Shown: positions 22,592 through 33,393 of the stretch, in pieces
How the letters are laid out: each line of letters opens with the position of its first letter
Position numbering within the stretch: position 1 is the stretch's first letter
Source: Capsicum annuum
Lineage: Eukaryota > Streptophyta > Magnoliopsida > Solanales > Solanaceae
Length of the DNA: 64,000 bases
Direction: 5' to 3'
Assembly (NCBI RefSeq): GCF_002878395.1
Contig: NC_061116.1
Coordinates: forward strand, 123,916,415 to 123,980,414
Notes under the pieces: generated by a model
Told to the model about the DNA's origin: nothing
The model's input: only the letters and a program-made list of their open reading frames with translations
The model's database searches: none
Made by a program: the position numbers and the translations under genes

Positions 22592-24660
22592 CGTGCACAA
22601 TTGAAAATAAGAACTAGCAAGAACACCATTACATCAATCTATAATGACACTGGGGTCAAGCTAGAAGATCATGCATTAGTGAAAGCTAAGTGTATAAAGT
22701 TTTTCTCTAACCTTATCGGCACAGCAGTAGCAGAAGTATCTTTTCCAAGAATTATAGTAATAAGAAGTGGCAACTATCTCACTCATGAACAAAAATGTAA
22801 CTTAATCAACCCTATCACAGAACTGGTAATACATGCAGCACTAAAAGGAATGCCACATGATAAAGCCCTGGGTATTGACGGGTATCCTGTAGAATTCTTT
22901 AATCTAAATTGGCCAGTAATAAAACAAGATGTAAATCTTGCTGTTAAAGAGTTCTTTAAATATGGTAGACTGTTGAAACCATTTAGTTGCACAACTGTGA
23001 CGTTAATCCCAAAAGTAGCCAATCCTACTTATGTTAGGGATTATAGGCCCATATTTTGTTGCACCATAGTTTATAAGATCATCACCAGGATCCTCACAAA
23101 AAGACTCAAAAATGTTGTCAAACATCTTGTGAATCTTCCCAAATAGCTTTTGTAGAGGGTAAAAATATCGTCATTAATATTCTATCTAGTCATGAAATTT
23201 TTAAGTGGTACAATAGAAAAGGTTTGTCCCCAAGATGTGTTATAAAAATTGATCTTAGGAAAGCTTGTGATTCCATTGAATGGGGGTTTCTAAAGACTCT
23301 CCTAGTAGAGTTAGGCTTTCCTAATAAATTCATAACCTAGATATGGAATGTGTCACTTCTATCTATTACTCCCTGGTCTTAAATGGAAGTCTAGCTAAAC
23401 CCTTTCAGGGGAGGACTGGAATAAGACAAGGGGACCTTATGTCCCTTTATCTTTTTGTCTTAGCAATAGAGTATCTACATAGAGAACTTCAAATAGTGCA
23501 GCAACACAAAGACTTTAAGCATCATCCCAGATGTGGTACACATTAGTTATGCAGATGATCTTCTAATGTTTTGCAAGGCAGAACTGAAATCTATGAGATT
23601 CTTACAAGCAACATTAGCTAAATTCTCAACTGTATCAAGATTTCAAGCAAATCCAGATACGAGCTCTATATATATGTCATGTGTTAAACCCCAACTAAAG
23701 TAAGAACTATTGAAGGAACTTGGGTACAATGAAAGGGAATTGCCTTTTAGTTACCTGGGAGTTTCTTTATCATCTAAGAAGCTCACAAAAGGTCAATGCT
23801 TTCCACTGGTGGAAAGAATAACAGAAAGAATCAGATGCTAGACTACTAAGTTTCTTTCATATACTGATAGACATCAATTAATTAAGGTAGTGATCTTAAG
23901 CATTAAGACATTTTGGGCACAAATATTTGTCCTTCCCAACAAGATTCTAAAGACGATTGAAACCATTAGCAGGACATTTCTATGGACAAGATCCACTGAG
24001 GTATCCAGGAAATATCTTGTCTCTTGGGAAAAAAATTGCATGCCATAAGGTGCTAGAGGGCTGAATATACAAGATATAGGACATTGGAATAAGGCAGCAA
24101 TCTTGAAGCCTTTACGGGCATTCAATGAAAATAAAGAATTTCTCTGGATAAAATGGGTCCAAGAATATTATTTGATTTCTGAAGAAGTAGAAACATGTAA
24201 TATACCAACAAATTCCACTTGGGTGGCAAGGAAAATACTAGCATCTAGGACATATATCATGCAGTGCTCAACTATGCAAGGTGATCTCACAACTGGACTT
24301 CAGGCAATGATTGTCAAAGGTAAATTTAACATCAAGAAATTTTATCTACAGCTATTACCTCAATACCAAAAGGTACCATGGAAGAGCATTGTACTTCAAT
24401 GAAGCATCCATCCATAACATAAGTTTATTTGATGGCTAGCTATCAAAAGAAGACTTGCAATAGTGGATAGATTGCTGAAGTTTGGTATTCATGTTCCATA
24501 ATCATGCAGTTTCTGTGATTCACAAGTATAAACACTAGACCACGTAACTTTAGTTGCATAGTGACAAAGAATATGTGACAAAGGCTACAGAATTGGCTGA
24601 GGATACAAAGAACCATTGGTGGCTGGGAAGAGGAGGTCTAATGGGATTCTAATTAGGAAA
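22592..24660 (+). pseudogene. LINE C ORF2, reverse transcriptase and zinc-finger end
   Basis: The reading resumes after element D with RAQLKIRTSKNTITSIYNDTG and passes through the L1-type RT: TLIPKVANPTYVRDYRPI (about 23000), AFVEGKNIVINIL, VIKIDLRKACDSIEWGFL (about 23245), GIRQGDLMSLYLFVLAIEYL (23421-23480), SYADDLLMF with the catalytic YADD at 23548-23559, then FSYLGVSLSSKKL. After the RT comes the region ending in a zf-RVT-like CSFCDSQV…LDHV motif (about 24505-24545). The first 190 codons are open; later parts need several frame changes. YADD is intact, but the protein is broken overall. Confidence 0.88.
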
Positions 24661-24991
24661 AAAAGAGACAGGAATATGAATCATCATCATCTATGTGTTT
24701 AGTATGCCGGTTGCTATAATTTTGAGAAAAAGGAGTCACCTCAGATTCCAAGATAGCCAATTCTATGCTGACAAGATATACAAGGAAATTATAGTGCACG
24801 TTCACATCACAGGTGGAATTCAAACACAATGGCAAGGTATTCTGTTACAATTGAACAATGTTCCTTAGCTAGCAAAGTTTAGCTATAGATTGGTTTTGTT
24901 TCAATTTTGAGAGGAAAGAGGTCAGCTCATGCAAGGTTTTGTAAAAAACTTACTTTGGTATAAATAAATTTCTTATTTACCAAAAAAAAAA
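24661..24991 (+). other. LINE C 3' untranslated region and poly-A tail
   Basis: This AT-rich tail follows the zinc-finger region and ends in TTTACC plus a run of A (24982-24991), as expected for target-primed reverse transcription. No other coding signal was seen. Confidence 0.75.
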
Positions 24992-25331
24992 CCTTATAGG
25001 TTTGACAATCCAAAGATGCATAACAAGAATGCAACCAATCCATACCTAGAATTATATCAAAATCTACCATATACAACTCAAACAGATCCACCAAGGTCTT
25101 CTTGCTACCAAAAGATACCACGCACCCCTATAAGATCTCTTAAAAATAATTGAGTCACCTACCAGGGTACAAATAGAAAAAGGATCTAAAATAACTTCCA
25201 GATTAAAAGCAAAAAACATAGCCAGATATGGAGTCACATAAGATAGAGTAGACCCTAGATTAATGAAACATTACACTTCACGAAAAAAGCTATAATGTAT
25301 CAGTAACAACATTAAGTAATGCCTCAAATTC
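24992..25331 (-). pseudogene. Element B aspartic protease, right of LINE insertion
   Basis: The minus strand reads the protease from about 25290: a segment INLGSTLSYVTPYLAM, where the family's active site D-x-G-S has asparagine for the catalytic aspartate. It is followed by ICTLVGDSIIFKRSYRG, VSFGSKKTLVDLFELYMVDFDIILGMDWLHSCYASLDCQTYKV and then the LINE poly-A. Stops split the two halves. It continues at 9562 downwards. The D-to-N change alone would inactivate the enzyme. Confidence 0.85.
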
Positions 25332-26608
25332 CTAGTGAGACATAATAGCATCCAACCAATTTTGACCAACACTAGAACGAGGAGCAGTAACAGAAGCAAA
25401 TTCCACCCCACTAAGTGCAGGAGCAGAAGATAAAGCCACATGAATCTTATTCACCCCCGTAGCAACCTTATTGATTGGACAATCCCTAAGCGGATGGCCT
25501 ATCTTTATGCACCAGAAATAGTTGCCCCTTCCTTCCTCACAATAATCCAATGAGGAAGACCACAGAATTGACAAGAAGGACATGAAAAAACTGACTGATC
25601 GCCTGAGATTAAGCAGCCTATGCCTAAGAATTTTCACTATTTTGATGTTACCAATCTCTAGACTGGTAAGGAGAACTAATAATAAAAAGGAATTATGGCA
25701 CCCTCACTTTTTTTCTACCACTTGCCTTCATTTTTACCACCTTGAGACTACGAACCTCCCTGATCAGAAAACCTATTCCTTTTTCCCTGCCTATCCCCAA
25801 ATGCTACCTACTTTATCTTCTCATTCTCAACCTACTACATTTGAATAGTCAACCTCGAGATGTCCATGTCACTAATCAGCAAGGCAGCTATTCTCTTAAT
25901 AATCAAATCTCTATTCAACCTAGAAGTGAACTTCCTTACTATCTACCTCATAACATCCACCAAATCAGGAGCATATAATGATAGTTAATGGAACTTCAAA
26001 GCATATTCCATTACTAACATCCTCCCCTATCTAAGGTTTACAAACTCCTCCATCTTAGCTTCCCTCAACTCTTAAGGAAAGAACTAATCCAAGAATACAT
26101 TAGAGAAGGCCTCCCACAACCCTTCCTCTTCCATATTACCTATGTTGCTATCACACTTCTTATACCACTGATAAGCAATATCGTTGAGCTGATAAGCTAC
26201 AAAGTTAACCCCATCTATATTAGTACCCTGTATCACCTAAAAGATCTTTTCCATCTCATCTAAGAAGCCCTGTAAATCCTTCCTAACTTTTACTTTAGTA
26301 AAAGTTGGAGAAACTATCTTTATAAAGTGACCAACCCTTGTAGCCTCAGTAGACAAAGTGTCAGCCGCACCCCGCTCAGCTTTAGCAGTAACAAGTTAGG
26401 CAATAACATGAATACACTGATCAAATTACATATTCATCATATTTCCCTGAGGGATCTTAGGAGAACTAGCTAGAATTAGAGGAACTCGAAGACCATTAGA
26501 AATAGGACCATGAGATCAAAGATGTACACCAGATATATGACGTACCCCTTCAGAATTATCCTCAAATAGGATGGAAGAATTTCCTTATGTTTTGAATCTA
26601 GGAGGCAT
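25332..26608 (-). pseudogene. Element B gag and zinc knuckle (broken)
   Basis: The first candidate codons at 26608 read MPPRFKT, the usual opening of this Gag type. Downstream pieces in the coding sense are VTAKAERGAADTLSTEATRVGHFIKIVSPTF, FLDEMEKIFQVIQGTN, VAYQLNDIAYQWYKK, LREAKMEEFVNLR and MEYALKFHQ-like segments with stops. Near 25470-25530 comes FWCIKIGHPLRDCP, a CCHC knuckle with the first cysteine lost, followed by a serine/alanine-rich linker to a stop at 25332. The layout equals that of D gag, and the protein is interrupted many times. Confidence 0.85.
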
Positions 26609-26802
26609 AATCTTAAAGAAGAACAAATAAGGATTTGAGAAGATTCCATGATTTAGAACTCAAGACTGGAGATGGAATACCATAAAAATGAAATATTCCT
26701 AAATGTCTTGTAACCTCTCTCTTATACGTGTAGTGCACTTCAAATTCCTAAAAGAGACTTTACTCGACACGACTTTATAAACTCCCCAGTAACCATGAAC
26801 CA

Positions 26803-26819
26803 AGGCTTTGATACTAACT
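26803..26819 (-). other. Element B primer-binding site (degraded tRNA-Met type)
   Basis: On the minus strand the bases next to the LTR read AGTTAGTATCAAAGCC, two or three changes away from the TTGGTATCAGAGC type seen in D. It abuts the LTR boundary at 26820. The stretch 26609-26802 is the short leader between it and gag. Confidence 0.7.
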
Positions 26820-29134
26820 TGACATAATCGGGTGCTTGGGGATATGTAATAATAAGCATCTCGAGTCCTACCAGAGCTGGAGACAACCCCCATTACCAAA
26901 CCCAACCAACTACCGCCTTCCTTGAGTTGGCTGAATTCTACACTTTTAATAAGAGAGAGTGAATGTTCTCAACTAAGACTCTGGGATAGGATCATAACTG
27001 TGACTGACCCAACAAAGTCGATTTGTACCATACCAAACAAAACCATAGGCTAAAAACCAGGACATAACCAAAAGAAATACTAAAACATAATACGATAGTC
27101 AATCCCAAAATATAATAGGATGGAACAACCAACAATATCATCAATAGATGCCATTACATAAGTTTATTCAATTGCCAAGGCCAATACCAATACCGATCCT
27201 ACCCATATAATCCCCCAAAACTACCACAAAGCCTCTATCCAAAAGAGTAAACAAATCTTGTTGTGACATGCCCCCAAACATGGCGAAAACCAATATCCAA
27301 AATAAAGTAAGAATATCCAAATATGTCCATAACATAAAATGATGGCTTCCAAAAGTATGGAAGCTCACTACTTTAGTCCAAATGTTATCCTCAAGTCAAT
27401 CACTATGTAGGAGGAGTCGAATAGCTAGTTCTTGCATAGCATACGCATACAACTTCCAGTAGATAGGTTACCGAGTGACTGCTTATATGAAGATCAGGAT
27501 AAGCAAAAAATAATGCCAGTTATAAAACCAAGTAAAACCATCCAAAATTAACATAACTATATATATATATATAAGTGTCATAAAAGGGAATTCAAGTTTA
27601 GAATACATTAAAAACCTTTTACTTGGGCTATGTAGCTTGGTGGTTCTTCCCCACCAATGGCAATATGGGTTCAGTTCCCCCTGCTTAAAGGTCCCAATGC
27701 ATGTAGCGGCATGACCAGAGAAGTACCCCATGAGATGACTAGTACATCCCCTAATAAATAGTTTTACATACGCACACGGTCCACTAAGACCAATCCTTAT
27801 ATCAACAAATATGATTTTCTAATTTTTATCCCTCTGAAACCACTGCTTTCCATGCCTTTGCTAAATACCCTACCATTAATGCCCAATTAAAACCAATATC
27901 CAAATAAGAAAAAAATTTCCATTAATTAATTGAGGCCACTATTATTGGTATCTTCATACCTCCCTTACTTGCAAGTAATATCCTTAGCAAAACCATTTAT
28001 ATTAAGGGGACCTTAGGGACCCTTCCAATTACAATATTAAATCCACTTGGGAGAGTTCCATGTTCTCCACAAGCATAACCAATTAGCCTTTATACTTTTT
28101 AAACTATTTAAACCATGATTAAAGCCTTTATCTAGTTTAAAACAAGCAAGAGTTTGATTAAAATAAGTCAATACAATAAATAAATATTAATAAGCATTTT
28201 ATCAAACACCTTGGGGGCATAATATAACCAAAACTAATTCCAATACCATTAAACCATTTTACCACACAATCTAATTATCCAAAACCACCATTAATACATA
28301 TGAAAGAATAATTCAAACCATAGGAAACCATAACATAGTATTTAATATCAAAACCCCTAAATAGTAGTTGAAAACTATGATTATGAAATAGTAAAATCAT
28401 GAAATCAATCATATAAACCATACCATTAGTTAAAATTAAAATGGGGGAAGTGAATAACTTCTTATACTGAAGAAATAATGGAATGAAATCACCAAGACAA
28501 GTCCCAAAGCAATCCCCAAGATAAAAACCTAGTTTTTCATCGCCTCAAAGCTTTTGACAGAATTATGAAGTGTATTTGAATATTTTTAAAGTGTTAATAA
28601 ATAAAATAATAGGGTAAATAACCTCCTAAGTATGTTAGAAGTCATGGGTCAAAGTTAGATTAAGTAGGGAAATATCCTGTATACCCCTAGTTAAATCTCT
28701 TAAAAACCCATCACAAAGATACAATTAACCCATATAAGTTGTACCCTCCTATATTATTGGCATCCACCAGTCGTATTAAAGCATCAAACCTTAGATCAAA
28801 CATTGTCCAGTATATGACTCATCTAACTAAGTCATACGCATAGAATATGATCCTTATCCATGACCTATATCCTTAGTAGAATGAAATACCAGGAGAATCA
28901 ACTACTAACCACCATACGAGTCCCCTAATACGACTTATACCAATACCTACGACATATACTCCTAAGTCTTACCCATTCCAGTTACCAAAACCACCCCACA
29001 AACTAACATAGATCAACCTATAACAAAACTATATCATCAGTACCCCAGCATATGGCTCATACCCATGAGTTATATTAGGTTTGAAGAAGTGAAATCCAAG
29101 GAAATATCAAAGCTATAGAAACTAGGGTATTTCA
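26820..29134 (-). repeat. Element B 5' LTR
   Basis: It begins TGACATAATC and ends GGGTATTTCA, and pairs with 1752-4011. It carries a (TA)n run at 27550-27570, the conserved GCATTTTATCAAACACCTTGGGGGCATAAT segment near 28193, and the tacgactcgta-like ladder at 28700-29070 in decayed form. No gene was found in it. Confidence 0.88.
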
Positions 29135-29139
29135 TACAT

Positions 29140-30563
29140 TCAATATTGGGTTAATCTTGTGGTCTATTTTCTAGACTCCAGGGATATTGGTTTAGTAGTT
29201 TAGAAGGTAGTGCGATCATATCGTTTATGTAGGTGTACAAAAGGTGATGGTATTTAAAATAAGTGATGATGGTAACTTGCGGTATCAAGGGAGATTTTTT
29301 GTTCCTAGCATGGCCGGTTTGTATAAAAGGGTATTGGCTTCGGTGCATGAATTGCGTTATGTCGTTTATCCTAATTTGAAAATAATATATCATGACATCA
29401 AGATAATGTAATAATGGAGTGGTATGAAGAGGGATGTGCCTAACTTTGTTTCCAAGTGTATGGTCTATTAATAATTAAAAGTTGAGCACATAAGGCTCAG
29501 TGGGTTGTATTAGAAAATTGAATTACTAGAATAGAAATGAAAAGTGGTCAACATGGAGTTCATTACTGATCTTCCTCGGTATCTGAATTAATTCAATTTA
29601 ATTTGGGTTATCATGGATAGAATGACAAAGTTGGCTCACTTCTTGATAGTGAGGGCTAACTTTTAGCTGAGGATTATTCAAGGCTATGTCTTTATGAGAT
29701 TGTGAAGCTACATGGGATACCTCTTTTGATTATATCTAATCATGGTACGCAGTCGTCTTAGAAGGGGTTGGGGACTAAGGTGAGTCTCAGTATTGCTTTT
29801 CATCCACAAATAGATGAACAAGAAAAAAGGACTATTCAGACATTAAAAAATAATCTTTGGGCATGTACGATTGATTATGTTTGTAATTGGGTTAATTATC
29901 TACCTCTTGTAGAGGTTTCTTATAATAACAACTATCATTCGAGCATTGAGATGACCCCTTTTGAGATATTTATGATAGGAGGTATAGATCTTTGATTAGG
30001 ATTTTTAGGGTTTGGTGAGGCGGATATGTTTTGTCCAGATTTAGTTTATCAGGCTATGGAAAATATGAAGGTGATTTGGGATAGGTTTAAGGCTTCCCAA
30101 AGTTGCCAAAAGTCCTATGTCAATTTAAGGTGTAGAGACTTTAAGTTTGAGATTGGGGATAGGGTGTTCCTATAGTTATCTCCCATAAATGGAGTAATGC
30201 ATTTGTAAAAAAAAGGAAAGCTCCATCCCCGGTATATTGGTCCCTATGTGTTTTTGCGGAGGATTAATAATGTTGAGTATGAATTGGAGTTACCTTCTAG
30301 TTTGAGCTCCATTCATCTAGTTTTTCATGTCTCTAAGTTGAGGAAATGTCTTAATGATCCCTCTTTGGTGGTTCCTTTTAAAGGATTAGGTATCTTAAAT
30401 TCTCTTTTTGATGAATAGATTTCGATTGAGATCTTGGATCATCATTTTTGTTGGTTGTGAACAAAGGAAGTGGCCTAGGTTAAGGGTATATGGCCAAACC
30501 ACAAGGGGGAAGAGGCTACATTAGAAATGGAAGAATACATGAAGTCGATATATTTGCATTTGA
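29140..30563 (+). pseudogene. Element A integrase (heavily decayed)
   Basis: After B, A resumes in the RNase H–integrase linker. The zinc domain appears as VHELRYVVYPNLKIIYHD and WSGMKRDVPNFVSKCMVY (29348-29470). The core gives VNMEFITDLPR, VIMDRMTKLAHFL (about 29605-29640) and, in 29768-29995, AFHPQIDEQEKRTIQTLKNN. In the last, the family's catalytic glutamate (QAERTIQ) is lysine. SYNNNYHSSIEMTPFE follows. The C-terminal part runs to about 30563 in several frames, with IPGILVPM… (GPY/F-like), SSIHLVFHVSKLRKC and a final YLHLI in place of YPHLF. It cannot be functional. Confidence 0.83.
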
Positions 30564-30738
30564 TTTTTGCTCTGGATATTCATGTTGAAGATATGTTTTC
30601 TTAATCATATACTTATTTTTTTGATTTGATTTCTTTGCATCTTTGATTAAGGTAAGAGTATATGCATCTATGGGGTGTAATTTGTTCTTGTACCACCTTG
30701 TTTGTTATTTGGGGATGAATAATCCTAGTTGGGGAGAC
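30564..30738 (+). other. Element A 3' untranslated region and polypurine tract
   Basis: A short AT-rich segment ends in TTGGGGAGAC (30729-30738), directly before the LTR start TG. The nearby sequence GGGGATGAATAATCCTAG is the counterpart of GAGGATGAATGTTCCTAAAG before the tract in D. Confidence 0.7.
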
Positions 30739-33303
30739 TGAAAAACCCCCTGGGTGTTTGAACCTTAGAAAATTTCCTGGGTTTTGGACTCACTGGATAC
30801 TATACGACATAGGGTACCAATTGTATTATGGGGTACGTTTGGTATGTTCTAGTCATATGCTAACTAGTGTTGGTTGTTGGGGTTGGATTAGTTTTTAGAA
30901 TAGCTACAACTTGGGTTGGTACGAGTCGTGTGGTTAACGGCTTATATGGTTGGTTTTTCCTTCACTTAATCTAAATCTTAGTAAAGTAACTTGGATCTGA
31001 GTATGAGTGGCTCACCTTGGATCATGAGATAGGGTACGAGTCGTATTGTCCAACTCGTATGTTAGACAGTGTTCACTACTCTTTGTTCTGTGATGGGATG
31101 GGTTAAGGTTACTAGTCATATCCTTGGATATAGTTTAGCTTGCTTGGTCTTATGTTGACCAGTTTTGGGTCCAATGGTGAGGCCTAGGGTATGACTGGTG
31201 GGTACCACTCATATTAGAGGGTACGACTGGTATGGTGGAGTCGCACCCACCTGTGGAACTTTTAAGAAGTTTAAGTTAGGGTAATCTGGATATTTCCCCT
31301 TATAACTCCTTGGGACCCCATGACTTATATCACACTTTGGACATCATTTACCCTATTATTATAATCTTAAACACTTAGAAACACTCCCTAATTAACTCTA
31401 CGGATCTTGGGTAAAGAACGTCTAGGGTTTCATCTAGATCAGCAATTTGTGGCCTATTTGGGTTATTTTCATCTTTGTAATCTAAGGCATGTATTCCTTC
31501 CTTCATTGTTATTTCCAACTAAAGGCATGTTTTATACAATGTTTTCATGGAATGATTATTGTATGGCTTTGGGGTTTTTAAATATATGTCGGGGTTTTGG
31601 GATTAAATACTTGGTTATGGTATTCCCATGTTTTAATTATGTTTTTACATGCTTTAATACTGCTTTCGATAATTGGTTGCATGGGAATGGTTAATTGGTA
31701 ATTGGATTTTTTTTTGGAAACACAATGCCCCCAACATATTTGATAAAATTCCTATGGGAATGCTTTAACTATATTATTGGACTTTTAATAGAACTATTGC
31801 ATGGTATGGTTTGGTACTGGACCCCTAAATGGTATAAATGGTTTAAATAGTTTGGAATGGTTAAAATGGTAAGGTTTAGTGGTTATGGTTAATTAAACAT
31901 CCTTATGGGGTACAAGGGAATCCCTGAAGCAAACAGGTTAGTGAACAACTTGTGGGATATATGGAACTCCCCCAGGAAAACTTTATAATGGAATACTTGT
32001 GGAGTACACAGGATTCCCCAAAGTTAACTTGATAATAAAATCATTGGGTAGATGTAAATTCCTTTACACAAAAAGGTTGTCTAATGACATTTATCACAAG
32101 CTATAGTCGGTATGATGATACTACTACTTACAGCCTTAGTTAATAGTAATGGTGTAATGGCTTGGTTGGATGGAAATGGTTTTAATTGGGTAATAATGGC
32201 AGGGTGTGATAGCTAACTGTGAAGGTGCAAGTCCAATGGATGGACACTTGAAACTCATGTTTTCTAACATGAAGAGAGGTCATATCGTCCATATATGATA
32301 CTATGAGGTACATAAGAATTCTCTAATTATACTGTACATATGTATAATGGAGAGAAAAGAGTACTTGGGAATCCACTACTCTTATGGTATCTCTGGTTCA
32401 TGTGGCTACACGCATCAGGGCTTGTTAAATGATTTACACTGGACCTATATAGCCCGTGGGTGGTTTTAAGACGGTTAAGCTACACATGCCCATTTAATTA
32501 TTTGGAAGACATCCTAGACCCGTTTTGCTTTCTTGGCATGGTTACATATATATATATATATACACACGGTTGTGTGTATATGGTTGGTTTAATTGGGTTT
32601 ATTTGATGGCATTATTTTATCCTTATCCTGAGTACTTTCTAGCGTTTACCCATTAATAAATCCTCAGGAAGCTATATCCCCACACAGTGTAGGAACCGAC
32701 CATTCTACTTTTTTGCTTAGTGATCAAATTCAGGATTGGCTATTGGGTTGAAGTGGTGAGCTTCCATATTCTTGTAGGTTTTATTTCATATCATTAACAT
32801 CTTTACATACCATGGTTATTTTATAGATATTGGTGTTGGCTATGGGTTGGGGAATGTCCAAATTGGATATTGTCTTTTCTTTTTTTAAAGGCTTTATGGA
32901 ACTGCTATGGGTTTGAATATGCAGGATCGGTAGTGGTGTCAGCCTTAGTATTGGCATTGATATTGGGGTGGATACCATTGGACAAAATTTATGATTGTTC
33001 CATCTTCTTATATTATGTTATGGATAGAAATATGGTTATTGTTTTGGTTGTTGGCTTAGGGTTTTGGTTCGGTAATTGGTTATTAGTTTGGTTTGAACTG
33101 TTGGGCTCGTTTGGGTCAGTCATGGTCATAGAGCTATCTGAGAGATTTGAAGTTGTACAAAATACTCTATCTTGTTATATTTTGGAAATTCATCCGACTC
33201 AAGGTTTATGCATGATCGATTAGGTTGGGTATTGCGAGTGATCTCCGGTTTTGGTTCGACTCGGGATGCCTATTATAAAAATGTCTCGATTCGAGTTGTA
33301 TCA
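30739..33303 (+). repeat. Element A 3' LTR
   Basis: This LTR is 2565 bp, starting TGAAAAACCCCC and ending GTTGTATCA. It aligns with the reverse complement of the B LTRs and with fragment L. Inside are the tacgagtcgta ladder (30795-31250), an AAGGCATGT motif at about 31479-31487, the segment CAACATATTTGATAAAATTCC (about 31732-31752) shared with other LTRs, a (TA)n/(CA)n run (32540-32580) and GTGGCTACACGCATCAGGGC near 32401. The 117-codon frame at 32870-33223 is not treated as a gene. Confidence 0.88.
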
Positions 33304-33393
33304 TTAAATGATGAAATTTTTATGTTAATAAAGTGAGGAAAGACCAAAAACACCCTAAAAAGTTGTCTGAAAATCTCCAAGAAGTAGTTCTAA
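33304..33393. other. Short unassigned segment between elements A and F
   Basis: About 90 bp lie between the end of A's LTR and the estimated start of F's LTR. They may be a remnant of the older sequence into which both inserted, or part of F if its LTR start is misplaced. No coding or repeat signal was seen. Confidence 0.4.

Larger units (their letters stand above)
9563..24989 (+). mobile_element. LINE C (L1-type), inserted in element B and split by element D
   Basis: This non-LTR retrotransposon has ORF1 (DUF4283-like), then ORF2 with endonuclease, RT and a terminal zinc-finger region. It ends in a run of nine to ten A at 24982-24991. Leaving out D (11989-22586 plus one duplication) its length is about 4.8 kb. 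Flanking B pol joins up when the LINE is removed. The candidate target duplication is short, AACCTTA (9556-9562 and 24990-24996), and its left end is uncertain because it overlaps poly-A-like sequence. The order of domains and the poly-A tail are characteristic of plant L1 elements. Confidence 0.88.
1752..29134 (-). mobile_element. Element B: Del/Tekay-type Ty3/gypsy chromovirus inserted in element A
   Basis: B has two LTRs in the same orientation (1752-4011 and 26820-29134), a purine tract next to the 3' LTR, and a degraded tRNA-Met-type primer site next to the 5' LTR. Between them lie gag, protease, RT, RNase H and integrase on the minus strand. The flanks are GACAT (1747-1751) and TACAT (29135-29139), a 5-bp target duplication with one substitution. 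The A pol reading is continuous across the two flanks. B is itself interrupted by solo LTR K and by LINE C with nested D. Its LTRs differ at very roughly one position in five or six in stretches compared by eye, so it is an old insertion. Confidence 0.9.
1..33303 (+). mobile_element. Element A: Del/Tekay-type Ty3/gypsy chromovirus, left end outside window, split by element B
   Basis: This is the outermost and oldest layer of the left nest. Its own DNA is 1-1751 and 29140-33303; the rest is element B inserted in the linker between RNase H and integrase. The order protease, RT, RNase H, integrase on one strand is the Ty3/gypsy order. The C-terminal sequence and LTR style match the chromovirus relatives B, D and H in this window. 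The 3' LTR is complete and is preceded by a purine tract. The 5' LTR and gag lie left of the window. Removing B restores a recognisable linker reading. The Del/Tekay assignment is by family resemblance. Confidence 0.85.

Noticed and set aside
25582..25978. Plus-strand frames of 78-88 codons
   Set aside because: They are antisense to element B gag, where the zinc knuckle and gag pieces are read on the minus strand.
32870..33223. A 117-codon open frame, rich in hydrophobic residues, in A's LTR
   Set aside because: It lies wholly within the LTR, its counterpart is not open in the B, H or L LTRs, and it has no recognisable motif. It is most likely chance.
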